Below, piece after piece: positions 53,702-62,139 of a stretch of 64,000 nucleotides of DNA; the stretch's first letter is position 1, and every line of letters begins with the position of its first letter. Below the pieces are notes generated by a model. The model searched no databases. It was not told the origin of the DNA and worked only from the letters and a program-made list of their open reading frames with translations. The DNA is taken from assembly GCA_002497075.1 (NCBI GenBank), contig DAML01000011.1, positions 61,696-125,695 of the forward strand, in the 5' to 3' direction. Origin of the DNA: Methanomassiliicoccaceae archaeon UBA472. GTDB taxonomy: Archaea; Thermoplasmatota; Thermoplasmata; Methanomassiliicoccales; UBA472. Position numbers and translations under genes: made by a program.

Positions 53702-54226
53702 TCAGCCCATTATGCGGGCGGAACCGGTCTTGATCATCGCCGTTATCGCCGTGTAAAGTTGTTCTGGATTTTGCGTACCGATGAGCACCGTGTTCCCGTT
53801 GGCGAAGGTTATGCGCACTCCGCGGTTTCCCGAGACGTTGTAGGCGCGATGGCCTGAGGTTCCCTTGATCCCCCAGCCGCCGTACTCGGATATCGGGCTG
53901 TAACGAACGACGCTGTACATGGCGATCTCCTGCTTGGCGATCCGCCTCGGCTTGTTCATTATCGGAAAGTAACGGATGTTGATGGTATCCGTAACAGTGG
54001 TGTCCATGTGAATGGTCAGCAGGAACACCGGGAACAATATTCCGAACACCACCAGCAGGAACCACATCAGCCCGTCCGAACCGGGGTTGTTCCCCCAGGC
54101 CTCCCCGAAGTAGAGCTGCTGGACCGCCCCCCAGTAGACCAGGCCGGCCGGTAGCAGCGCCAGAAGCAGATACCACCAGGTGCGCAGGTACTGCACCTCG
54201 TGGAAATGCTCGTACTCGTCGGGCAT
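53702..54226 (-). CDS. DUF6141-like membrane protein with PH-like domain
   Basis: This is a 174-residue protein. MPDEYEHFHEVQYLR is followed by two helices (about 18-38, 57-78). The rest reads as a bacterial PH-like domain: ISEYGGWGIKGTSGHRAYNV and VRITFANGNTVLIGTQNPEQL. The FHEVQ start and the 'GWGI' strand are characteristic of DUF6141. ATG 54226 is preferred to the longer frame. Function unknown; PH-like domains of this class are often near sensor or transport proteins. It diverges from msrB. Confidence 0.78.
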   Translation of the reverse strand: MPDEYEHFHEVQYLRTWWYLLLALLPAGLVYWGAVQQLYFGEAWGNNPGSDGLMWFLLVVFGILFPVFLLTIHMDTTVTDTINIRYFPIMNKPRRIAKQEIAMYSVVRYSPISEYGGWGIKGTSGHRAYNVSGNRGVRITFANGNTVLIGTQNPEQLYTAITAMIKTGSARIMG

Positions 54227-54312
54227 GAGGGAGGAAAATGACCACAGGGAATAAGAAACTTGGCCAGGCAGCAATTGAAATAAGGACGGCCGAGCATATC
54301 TTATGGGATCAC

Positions 54313-54705
54313 ATGGGCCGCAAGGTGGAGAGGAGCGAGGAGGAGTGGAAAAAGGAGCTCGACGCCGAGCAGTATCGCGTCCTTCGCCGGAAGGGCACGG
54401 AAGCGCCGTTCACCGGCAAACATTACAAGACCAGGGAGGACGGCACGTACGTCTGCGCTGGCTGCGGGAAGGAGCTTTTCCTTTCCGACGACAAGTTCGA
54501 CTCGGGATGCGGTTGGCCCAGCTTCGCCCGCCCCGCCGGAGAGGTGGAGGAGCAGCGGGACGTAAGCCATGGCATGGTCCGCACGGAGGTATTGTGCCCG
54601 GATTGCGGCGGACACCTGGGCCACGTGTTCGAGGACGGCCCTAAGCCGACCGGGCTCCGTTACTGCATCAACTCCGCGTCGCTCAAGTTCAAGCCGAGAG
54701 AGTGA
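54313..54705 (+). CDS. msrB: Peptide-methionine (R)-S-oxide reductase
   Basis: This is a 130-residue MsrB. The zinc pairs are CAGC and [14 protein letters not shown] is the substrate region. The catalytic cysteine is in [11 protein letters not shown], which contains the selenocysteine/cysteine position and the conserved Asn-Ser. The resolving cysteine pattern is CGWPSF, as in the two-Cys class. The longer frame before the ATG at 54313 has no homology. It repairs oxidised methionine, in keeping with the SOUL and iron-sulfur genes nearby. It ends 5 bases before the corA start. Confidence 0.93.
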   Translation: MGRKVERSEEEWKKELDAEQYRVLRRKGTEAPFTGKHYKTREDGTYVCAGCGKELFLSDDKFDSGCGWPSFARPAGEVEEQRDVSHGMVRTEVLCPDCGGHLGHVFEDGPKPTGLRYCINSASLKFKPRE

Positions 54706-54709
54706 GCAA

Positions 54710-55792
54710 ATGGAAATGTCCGGCAACCGTTTCATGAAGAAACATCACGCCAAGAAGGCTGGCATGCCGCCCGGTTCGGTCATATACGTCGGCGATGGAA
54801 GCCCGTCGCCGACATCCGTTTCGGTAATTGATTTCACCGAGGCGGACGTCATGGAGAAGAAGGGCATCACCTTAGAGGAATGCATGACCCTGCGGGACAA
54901 TCCGAGCATAACCTGGCTGAACTTTTCCGGCTTGGCCGACGTGGAGCAGATCAAGAAGGTCGGCGATATCTTCGGGCTGCACCCCCTGGTCATGGAGGAC
55001 ATACTGCACATGGGCCAACGGCCCAAGCTGGAGCTGTACGACAAGTACGTTTACCTGGTGGCCAAGATGATCTACCGGGGGGACAGCGGCAAGGAGGTCA
55101 CCTACGAACAGCTCTCGATCGTGATGGGCAAGAACTACGTCCTCACGTTCCAGGAGAAGGAGGGCGATGTCTTCAACAACATCCGGGAACGGATAAAGGG
55201 CAACAAGGGCCGCCTGCGGAAGTCGGGGGCGGACTATCTGGTGTATTCACTGCTGGACGCCGTCGTTGACAATTATTTCCCCGCCCTGGAGAAGATCGGG
55301 GACCTGGTGGAGGAGATCGAGGAGAGGCTCTCGGACGAACCGGAGCAGGATGTGCTCAGCGACATCTACCGCCTGAAGCGCGAGGTGCTCTTTTTGAGAA
55401 AGTCCATCTGGCCGATAAGGGAGGTCGTGGCGGCCATGATGCGTCAGGACATAGAGCTGGTCTCGGCGTACACCAACACCTACCTGCGGGACGTTTACGA
55501 CCATTCCATCCAGGTGATGGATGTGGTGGAGACGTACACGGACATGCTGTCCGAGCTTACGGACGTATACATGTCCACGGTCAGCAACCGCATGAACGAG
55601 ATCATGAAGACGCTGACCATCATCGCCACCATATTCATTCCTCTGACCTTCATCGTCGGGCTCTATGGAATGAACTTCAAGTACATGCCCGAGCTGACCA
55701 ATGAGCTGGCCTATCCAGTGGTATTGGTGTTCATGGCCGGGATATCCGGAATGATGCTGGTATACTTCCGCCGCAAGGGCTGGCTAGGGTGA
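54710..55792 (+). CDS. corA: CorA family magnesium/divalent metal transporter
   Basis: This is a 360-residue transporter. The large cytoplasmic N-terminal domain ends in the long stalk helix around SDIYRLKREVLFLRKSIWPI. Two C-terminal membrane helices follow, with the signature GMN in VGLYGMNFKYMPE. The upstream reading of the frame is out of phase with msrB and not used. Function is Mg2+ or Co2+/Ni2+ uptake. Two bases after its stop begins the phosphate transporter gene, so Mg and phosphate handling are linked in one operon. Confidence 0.93.
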   Translation: MEMSGNRFMKKHHAKKAGMPPGSVIYVGDGSPSPTSVSVIDFTEADVMEKKGITLEECMTLRDNPSITWLNFSGLADVEQIKKVGDIFGLHPLVMEDILHMGQRPKLELYDKYVYLVAKMIYRGDSGKEVTYEQLSIVMGKNYVLTFQEKEGDVFNNIRERIKGNKGRLRKSGADYLVYSLLDAVVDNYFPALEKIGDLVEEIEERLSDEPEQDVLSDIYRLKREVLFLRKSIWPIREVVAAMMRQDIELVSAYTNTYLRDVYDHSIQVMDVVETYTDMLSELTDVYMSTVSNRMNEIMKTLTIIATIFIPLTFIVGLYGMNFKYMPELTNELAYPVVLVFMAGISGMMLVYFRRKGWLG

Positions 55793-55793
55793 C

Positions 55794-56819
55794 ATGGACG
55801 CCCTGACGGTGGCGGCCTTGTTCGGGATATTACTGTCCCTGGTCTTCGCCTTCACCAACGGTTACAACGACGCCGGGGCGGACGTGGCGACCATCGTTTC
55901 GTCCGGAGCCTCCTCGGTCAAAGGCGCCCTGCTCATGGCCGGCGCCAGTAATTTCGTTGGCGCCATTATCGGCGGCAGCGCTGTCGTGCTCACGCTGCAG
56001 GGAGTACTGACCAACGAGATCACCTCGCTCGGTCTGGCGATCTTTTCCGCGGTGGCCGCCGCCAACGTCTGGAACGTGGTCACCTGGTACTACGGCATTC
56101 CGTCATCATCGACACACGCGCTCATAGGCGGCCTCATCGGCGTCGGGATCGCTTTCCACGGCATAACGGGCGTGAACTGGGGCTGGAGCGAGCTGCTGGC
56201 CGGGCACCTGACCGGCGTGGCCAAGGTATTGGTATTTTTATTGGCCTCGGTGGTGCTGGGCTTCGGCGGATCGTTCATCCTGATGAAGGTGGCTAGACTG
56301 TTCTTGCGCAAGGCCACGGTCAACGTCAATCGCCCCATGAAGAGGCTGCAGTGGTTCACCACCGGGATCCAGACGCTAGCACATGGGGCGAACGACGCGC
56401 AGAAGCAGATGGCGTTGATAGCGCTACTGCTGATGGCCATGGGATCGTCCACCTTGGAAGTGCCATTGTGGGTCCGGGTGGCCTGCGCGGCGGCCATGGC
56501 CCTTGGTACGTTAGGCGGCGGCTATCGAATAATGAGGACCGTCGGGCGCAAGATATTCAAGATAAGGCCGGTGCACGCATTGGTCGCCCAGACCAACTCG
56601 TCCTTGACGGTGATTTTCGCCACCTTCCTGGGCGCTCCGGTGTCGTCCACCCAGGTGGTGACCGCTGGCGTGATGGGCGTCGGTTCCGCGGAGAACCGGC
56701 GGCTGGTGCACTGGAGGGTGGGCAAGGACCTGGTCGTTTCCTGGTTCATGACCATACCGGCCGCCGCGGTTTTATCCGCCGTCATCGTATTCGTCATGAG
56801 AGCTTTGCTGGGGGTCTGA
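55794..56819 (+). CDS. pit: Inorganic phosphate transporter (PiT family)
   Basis: This is a 341-residue multi-pass membrane protein. The two inverted PiT signatures are AFTNGYNDAGADVA near the N-terminus and LAHGANDAQKQMALI near residue 200, with the conserved Asn-Asp. Low-affinity phosphate/H+ or Na+ symport is the expected function. It is followed one base after by a DUF47 (PhoU-like) gene, the usual partner. CorA upstream may supply the metal that accompanies phosphate. Confidence 0.93.
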   Translation: MDALTVAALFGILLSLVFAFTNGYNDAGADVATIVSSGASSVKGALLMAGASNFVGAIIGGSAVVLTLQGVLTNEITSLGLAIFSAVAAANVWNVVTWYYGIPSSSTHALIGGLIGVGIAFHGITGVNWGWSELLAGHLTGVAKVLVFLLASVVLGFGGSFILMKVARLFLRKATVNVNRPMKRLQWFTTGIQTLAHGANDAQKQMALIALLLMAMGSSTLEVPLWVRVACAAAMALGTLGGGYRIMRTVGRKIFKIRPVHALVAQTNSSLTVIFATFLGAPVSSTQVVTAGVMGVGSAENRRLVHWRVGKDLVVSWFMTIPAAAVLSAVIVFVMRALLGV

Positions 56820-56820
56820 G

Positions 56821-57447
56821 ATGGAAGAGAAGAAAGGTCTGCTGGACGGGTTGTTCCCTCCGAAGTACGATTTCAACGTCATGCTGGTGCATCAGGCCGA
56901 GAACACGGTAAAGGGCGTGGAACTGCTGCTTTCGGCGTTACAGGGCGAGAGGGACCATCACCTGAGCTCGCTCATCGAGCTCGACAGGCATACGGACGAG
57001 TTCCGCCACGACATGGAGCGGAAGCTGGGGGAAGCGTTCTCGACGCCCTTCGACCGCCAGGACATATACACCATGTCCAGGCAGTTTGAGATGGTCATGA
57101 ACTTCGCCCGGACCACGTTGATGGAGATGGAAGCCTTCGGCGTGGAGCCGGACCGCTGCATGCTAGACATGGCCGAGCACCTTCTTGTCGGAACTCGAGA
57201 GGTGGTGGAAGGAGTGAAGGCCCTCGGAAAAGGACTCGAAAGGACGGACCGCCTGATCAAGAGGATGCGGGAGGAGGAGCAGCGCATCGAGGAAACGTAC
57301 GTACTAGGCATGCAGGAGGTGTTCCTGCTGCCGGACCACATGATGGTCCTGAAGAAGCGCGAGGTGTACCATCACTTGAAGGACGCCGGCCGGGCGCTGA
57401 GCGCTACCGCGGACATCTTGCACCGGGCGGCCTTCGGGATGGGTTAG
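56821..57447 (+). CDS. DUF47/PhoU-like Pit accessory protein
   Basis: This is a 208-residue helix bundle with the DUF47 layout: FNVMLVHQAENTVKGVELL, then HTDEFRHDMERKLGEAF with the conserved E/D-x-x-D metal-ligand pattern, and VGTREVVEGVKALGKGL. Such proteins associate with PiT transporters and may gate them, similar to PhoU for Pst. It is a single copy directly behind pit and ends in TAG, overlapping the convergent aSelBL gene by 4 bp. Confidence 0.9.
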   Translation: MEEKKGLLDGLFPPKYDFNVMLVHQAENTVKGVELLLSALQGERDHHLSSLIELDRHTDEFRHDMERKLGEAFSTPFDRQDIYTMSRQFEMVMNFARTTLMEMEAFGVEPDRCMLDMAEHLLVGTREVVEGVKALGKGLERTDRLIKRMREEEQRIEETYVLGMQEVFLLPDHMMVLKKREVYHHLKDAGRALSATADILHRAAFGMG

Positions 57448-58391
57448 AGATCGACCGTACCGACGATGCGCAGCTTTCCCCCTTCCAGGTAATGCATGAC
57501 CCCCCGGTCGCCAGGTCCGTAGATCAGCGGCTTCTCCAGAGCTAGCGTCACCTGCGGCGAACGGGCTTCGCCGCTGACGGCCGTCACGCGGCAGGGCAGG
57601 AACTGCATCCAGTGGCCCAGGTGCATGACCATGCCCTCCTTTATCGGGGATTGCCAGTACTTCACCAGGTTGAGCTTTACGTTGAGTTCCGACACCACCT
57701 TCATCTCCGGGTCGTTGGTCAGAACGTAACCGCGGTCCAGGTCCTCCGCCTCTACGCCTTTCAGGGCGAACCCGACCCGGTCCCCCTTGTAAGCGACATC
57801 GAAATCGTCGTCGTGCTTCTGGATGGAGCGAACTAAAGCCGTACGGTCCGTAGGCAGCACCTTGAGGTTGTCATGGCGGTTGACGACGCCCTTGGCCACG
57901 TAACCAAGGATGACCGTACCGACGCCCTTCACGTTGAAATGGTGGTCGATGGGAATGACGCCCTTGCCCTCTCCGTGCGATTTGACCTTGGAAGCTTCCT
58001 CCAGCAGGAACTCCCTGAGCTGGATGGGATCGTCCGGCATGTACGTGTAGTTGACGAGAACGGTGTCCTTGATCAGCGGGGCGATGCGGTCCGGGGTGAG
58101 ATAATTGCGCAGGATGAACACACCGCGCTTGACGTTGGCGCAGTCGAGCATGAGCAATGTTTCACCGAACGCAGCGTTTATCTCGTCTACGACGACGATG
58201 GCCATCTCCGCCAGGTTCACGCAGAAGTACAGCGAGTTGATGCGGTCCGGGTACTTGGCCGGTTCCAGTATGCTGACGGTGTCCAGGCCTTTCTTCATGT
58301 CGTAGATGGTGATGTCGCTGACGGTGCCTTTTTTTCCGAGGTCCTTGGCGTATCCCAAGGCGCCTACCGCCGCCACGTTCAGATTGCCCAT
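57444..58391 (-). CDS. SelB-like elongation factor homolog lacking a functional G domain (aSelBL type)
   Basis: This is a 315-residue relative of EF-Tu/SelB. The expected P-loop GHVDHGKT reads GALGYAKDLGKKGT, so GTP binding is lost. Domains 2 and 3 are clear: DHHFNVKGVGTVILGYVAKG, GDRVGFALKGV and the C-terminal strands VTLALEKPLIYGPGDR. The family aSelBL is known in archaea without selenocysteine and was earlier proposed, then doubted, as a pyrrolysyl-tRNA factor. The ATG at 58391 is chosen. The frame to 58418 would put its start codon back-to-back with the divergent PPK2 frame and leave no promoter. A BRE/TATA-like element (CGAAAGGCATATG) lies about 26 bp upstream. Confidence 0.85.
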   Translation of the reverse strand: MGNLNVAAVGALGYAKDLGKKGTVSDITIYDMKKGLDTVSILEPAKYPDRINSLYFCVNLAEMAIVVVDEINAAFGETLLMLDCANVKRGVFILRNYLTPDRIAPLIKDTVLVNYTYMPDDPIQLREFLLEEASKVKSHGEGKGVIPIDHHFNVKGVGTVILGYVAKGVVNRHDNLKVLPTDRTALVRSIQKHDDDFDVAYKGDRVGFALKGVEAEDLDRGYVLTNDPEMKVVSELNVKLNLVKYWQSPIKEGMVMHLGHWMQFLPCRVTAVSGEARSPQVTLALEKPLIYGPGDRGVMHYLEGGKLRIVGTVDL

Positions 58392-58472
58392 GAACCTAGT
58401 CAAGCCCTCGGTGAACATATGCCTTTCGCCGAGCCAAGCGTTATCTATCCCGGATGGTCATTCCTCAAAGGA
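58392..58472. promoter_or_regulatory. Divergent promoter between aSelBL and PPK2
   Basis: For aSelBL the minus strand shows CGAAAGG then CATATG (about 58416-58428), which gives a near-leaderless transcript. For PPK2 the plus strand shows TTATCTA (about 58441-58447), about 26-32 bp before ATG 58473. The short distance suggests the two transcripts are regulated together. Confidence 0.4.
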
Positions 58473-59963
58473 ATGTTCGAGCACGTGGACCTGAGCAAGC
58501 GCCTGGACCAGAAGGAGTACGACAAGGTCGTGCCGGAACTGAAGGAGCGTTTGGGCGAGTTGCAGAGGCGTGCGCACGACGCCAGGATGCCGATCATCGT
58601 GGTGTTCGAAGGGTGGGACACGGTGGGAATGAGCGAGGTGGTGAACAAGTTCATCCTTCCCCTGGACCCGCGAGGATTCCTGGTCCATCCGATCACCGCT
58701 CCGCGGTACGACGAGAAGCTGAGACCTTTCCTCTGGAGGTTCATGGTCCGCATACCTGCTCGCGGACGAATAGCCGTCTTCGACCGTTCCTGGTACTTCC
58801 GGTCCTTGGCGAGGGCTGAGAGCAAGGAGGACGCTGCCCGGTTAGCATGGCGCGAGATAGCCGAGTTCGAGGAGATGCTCTCCGATGACGGCTATCTGAT
58901 AATGAAGTTCTTCCTGCATATCGGCAGGAAGGAGCACAAGAGGCGTCTTGATAGCTACAAGGACAAGGACCTGGACCAGTGCGCGATAAGCACGGCCGAG
59001 GTGGAGTTCTTTCGGAAGTACGAGAAGATGGTCCCGCTCATCGAAGAGATGATAGAGAGCACCGACCGGGAGTATGCGCCATGGACCATCGTGGAGGCGG
59101 AGGACCAGAAGTTCGCCTCCGCGAAGATACTGACGACCGCGGTACGCATGCTGGAGTACGGACTATCGAAAATGGATAGCAGGAACCAGATCCACATGGA
59201 CAGCAATCCTCTGATCAAGGGAGGGCAGATGTTCAACTCCTCCCGCGGTTCCGTGGACCTCAAGAAGAAGCTTTCCCAGGAGGAGTACAAGGTCAAGCTG
59301 GAGAAACTGCAGGACCGTATCAAAATGCTGCAGTGCGAACTGAACAGGCTCAAGATACCGACCATAGTCGTCTTCGAGGGCTGGGACGCCGCCGGCAAGG
59401 GCGGCGCCATCCAACGCCTCACCGCTGAACTTAATCCGCGAGGTTACGAGGTGGTCCCGGTTGGCGTCCCCACGACGGACGAGAAGGATCACCACTACCT
59501 CTGGAGGTTCTACCAGAAGCTACCCCCGGCCGGTCAGGTGCGCATATTCGACCGCTCCTGGTACGGACGAGTTCTCGTGGAACGTATCGAAGGGTTATGC
59601 TCCACCGAGGAGTGGAAGCGGGCGTACAAGGAGATGAACGCCTTCGAGGAGATGCTGGTGGATAATGGTGCCGTTCTAGTGAAGATCTGGCTGGAGATCA
59701 GCAAGGACGAGCAGCTGAAGCGCTTCCAGGAGCGCGACAAGGACCCGATGAAGCAGTGGAAGATCACCGAGGACGACTGGCGCAACAGGGACAAGTGGGA
59801 CTTCTACGGACGGGCGGTGGACGAGATGCTTTTCCGCACCAGCACCAAGGCCGCGCCTTGGACCATCGTGGAGAGCAACGACAAGTACTACTCCCGCGTG
59901 AAGACGCTGCAGACCATCGCGCAGGCCATGGAATCCAAGCTTCCGAAGAAGGACTCCAAATGA
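58473..59963 (+). CDS. ppk2: Tandem-domain polyphosphate kinase 2 (PAP class)
   Basis: This protein of about 496 residues has two PPK2 domains. The second has an intact P-loop FEGWDAAGKGGAIQ, and the lid with DRSWYGRVLVERIEG. The first has FEGWDTVGMSEVV, where the P-loop lysine is lost, plus DRSWYFRSLARAE. This matches class II PPK2 (polyphosphate:AMP phosphotransferase) proteins, in which the C-terminal half is active. It moves phosphate between polyphosphate and nucleotides and sits near PiT/DUF47. ATG 58473 is used; the frame continues to 58419 (MPFAEPSVIYP...) and this longer start is possible. The gene ends 43 bp before the DEAD-box helicase. Confidence 0.9.
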   Translation: MFEHVDLSKRLDQKEYDKVVPELKERLGELQRRAHDARMPIIVVFEGWDTVGMSEVVNKFILPLDPRGFLVHPITAPRYDEKLRPFLWRFMVRIPARGRIAVFDRSWYFRSLARAESKEDAARLAWREIAEFEEMLSDDGYLIMKFFLHIGRKEHKRRLDSYKDKDLDQCAISTAEVEFFRKYEKMVPLIEEMIESTDREYAPWTIVEAEDQKFASAKILTTAVRMLEYGLSKMDSRNQIHMDSNPLIKGGQMFNSSRGSVDLKKKLSQEEYKVKLEKLQDRIKMLQCELNRLKIPTIVVFEGWDAAGKGGAIQRLTAELNPRGYEVVPVGVPTTDEKDHHYLWRFYQKLPPAGQVRIFDRSWYGRVLVERIEGLCSTEEWKRAYKEMNAFEEMLVDNGAVLVKIWLEISKDEQLKRFQERDKDPMKQWKITEDDWRNRDKWDFYGRAVDEMLFRTSTKAAPWTIVESNDKYYSRVKTLQTIAQAMESKLPKKDSK

Positions 59964-60006
59964 TTAATATCCGCAGGGCTATGCCCATGCAACTGAAGTG
60001 ATCAAG

Positions 60007-61434
60007 ATGTCTAGTTTCCAAGATTTCGGTCTCAGGGATGAGATCATGAAGGCCATCGAGCGCATGGGGTTCATCGAGCCGACCCCGGTGCAGGTGGAGA
60101 CGATACCTCTTACAATGAAGGGAAAGGACGTCATTGCCCAGGCCCAGACCGGGACCGGGAAGACGGCCGCCTTCGGCATTCCTATCCTGGAGTCACTGAC
60201 CAAGGGGGTCAAGCCCTTTGCCCTTATCCTGGTCCCGACCAGGGAGCTGGGAGCGCAGGTCTCGGACGAACTGAAGAAGCTGTCCTTCTTCATGGACGAT
60301 GTGCGCGTGCTGCCCGTTTACGGCGGCAAGTCCATCGACGAGCAGGTGGACGCCTTCCGCAAGGGGGTGGACATCGTGGTCGGAACGCCCGGAAGGGTCA
60401 TCGACCACCTGCACCGCGGAACCCTCGACCTCAGGGAGATCGAAGTACTGGTCCTGGACGAAGCCGATCGAATGCTGGACATGGGCTTCATCGAGGACAT
60501 AGAGTACATCGTTTCCAAGGTCAAGAAGCAGCGGCAGACCATGCTGTTCTCGGCGACCATCCCGGAAGCGATCAAGGAGATCGCCGCCCGGCACATGGTC
60601 GAGCCGGAGACCATCATGATCGGCGAGGAGCAGATAGTGCTCCCGACGACCAAGCAGGTCTACTTCAACATCGAGCGCAAGAACAAGATCTGGGCACTGT
60701 GCCGCGTACTTGACGCTTACAAACCAAAAGCCATAGTGTTCGTGCAGACCAAGGTCATGGTGGACATCCTGGCCAAGAGGCTGGATTCCTACGGTTACCG
60801 GGTAGGGGAGCTGCATGGAGATCTGACGCAGGCTCGACGCGAGAAGGTCCTCAAGGAGTTCCGGGAGGGGAAGACCGCCGTTCTCATCGCTACGGACGTA
60901 GCGGCCCGCGGGCTGGACATCGAGGGCGTCACGCACGTCATCAACTACGACATTCCTGAAGATCCGGAAGTGTACGTGCACCGCATCGGCCGTACGGGCC
61001 GGGCAGGCAAGGAAGGAATTGCCATCACCTTCATCACTTCCAAGGAAGTTCATCTTCTGAAGAAGATCAATGAGTTCGGTGTTACCGAGATAGCCAAGGA
61101 AGAGGTCCCGGAGAGCGGCCGCAAGGACGTCATCCGCAAGGTCATGGACTTCGAGGACCAGGCGGACCTGTTCGGCATGGTTCTTTTCAAGGTCGTCGCC
61201 GGGGAAGGCGAGCCGGTGGAACGGTCGACTTTGCTCGAGATGCTCAACCGCAAGATGCGAGTGCCTGAGCTCGCGATAGGAAACATCAACGTGCTCAAGG
61301 ACCGCACTGAGTTCGAGATACACAAGGACTCCGCCAAGATCGTGCTGATGGAGCTCAAGACGCTCAGGGTCGGGGACAAGAAGCTGAAGGTGGATATCGT
61401 TCACCGCGAGCTTCCGCCGATCTCCATGCAATGA
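60007..61434 (+). CDS. DEAD-box RNA helicase with C-terminal RNA-binding extension
   Basis: This is a 475-residue helicase: Q motif (SFQDFGLRDEIMKAIERMGF), AQTGTGKTAA, PTREL, TPGR, DEAD in VLDEADRMLDMGF, SAT, and C-terminal HRIGRTGRAGKEG. The last 75 residues (about 400-475) resemble the DbpA domain (VPELAIGNINVLKDRTEFEIHKD). It is similar in layout to the helicase encoded at 35748, so the two are paralogs. ATG 60007 is preferred; GTG 59998 is in frame. Role in RNA remodelling or ribosome biogenesis inferred. Confidence 0.92.
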   Translation: MSSFQDFGLRDEIMKAIERMGFIEPTPVQVETIPLTMKGKDVIAQAQTGTGKTAAFGIPILESLTKGVKPFALILVPTRELGAQVSDELKKLSFFMDDVRVLPVYGGKSIDEQVDAFRKGVDIVVGTPGRVIDHLHRGTLDLREIEVLVLDEADRMLDMGFIEDIEYIVSKVKKQRQTMLFSATIPEAIKEIAARHMVEPETIMIGEEQIVLPTTKQVYFNIERKNKIWALCRVLDAYKPKAIVFVQTKVMVDILAKRLDSYGYRVGELHGDLTQARREKVLKEFREGKTAVLIATDVAARGLDIEGVTHVINYDIPEDPEVYVHRIGRTGRAGKEGIAITFITSKEVHLLKKINEFGVTEIAKEEVPESGRKDVIRKVMDFEDQADLFGMVLFKVVAGEGEPVERSTLLEMLNRKMRVPELAIGNINVLKDRTEFEIHKDSAKIVLMELKTLRVGDKKLKVDIVHRELPPISMQ

Positions 61435-61497
61435 TCGGCATCCCCATGGAGCATCCTTAATATCCCACATCGCAGTAATTTCCTTCTGGGGATAGAG

Positions 61498-62055
61498 TTG
61501 GGAAGGAGATCAACTGTCGCTATAGCAGCGGTCGTAGTTGTTATCGTGATCGTCTCACTGATCGTTATCGAACCATGGAGAGAGGAGTCCACCTTGGCGG
61601 AGCGAGCGGTTATAAGGCCTGGGGACCTCGATGAACTTGGCTGGAAATTGCATAGTGAGTACAATGAGTATCCTTTGCCTGAGAACGCCTCCTCTTGTTG
61701 TGAAGTGGACATGTTCACGAACAACGTCTCCGATTATGTCTTCGTGATCTCCTTCGATTCGGTAGATCGGTCCAGTGCTTATTTTCAAGGTTATCTGGAC
61801 CGTTTGGATGATTACGGTAATAATTGTATGGCCGAACCACTGGATGCTGGAGATGAGGGGGTTCTGATCTTGCGTACAAACGGCAACGGGACCTGCTCCT
61901 TGTCCTTCTATCAGGAGAACTTGTTCGTTTGGATGGACCTGGTCAACTTGAATTATAGAGGAGGCGGATTGGTGACCGAAGAGTTCGTGGTGGAACTGGC
62001 GCTGGAACTCTGTCATGCCCAGGAGATGAAGTTCTCCAGCGTGCTCATCAGTTGA
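61498..62055 (+). CDS. Membrane-anchored protein of unknown function
   Basis: This is a 185-residue protein. One N-terminal helix (about 7-25, AIAAVVVVIVIVSLIVI) precedes an exported domain. The domain has an adjacent cysteine pair (SSCCEVD) and two more cysteines (NNCMAEP, GTCSLSF), so disulfides are likely. The core resembles small extracytoplasmic sandwich domains but no family is recognised. TTG 61498 is the start, with GGGATAG upstream as weak ribosome-binding site. It stands alone, divergent in time from the ABC transporter convergent to it. Confidence 0.6.
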   Translation: MGRRSTVAIAAVVVVIVIVSLIVIEPWREESTLAERAVIRPGDLDELGWKLHSEYNEYPLPENASSCCEVDMFTNNVSDYVFVISFDSVDRSSAYFQGYLDRLDDYGNNCMAEPLDAGDEGVLILRTNGNGTCSLSFYQENLFVWMDLVNLNYRGGGLVTEEFVVELALELCHAQEMKFSSVLIS

Positions 62056-62139
62056 TCGTTCGCCTTTTCAATAAATGACAAAACGCCCACGAGTGCGATC
62101 AATAAAAAAGGGAAATTGAAAGAAGTTTGAGATGTCAGC

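Noticed and set aside
60193..61470. 425-residue minus-strand ORF opposite the second DEAD-box helicase
   Set aside because: Antisense of a clear helicase gene; no motifs, Val/Leu/His-rich composition typical of shadow frames.
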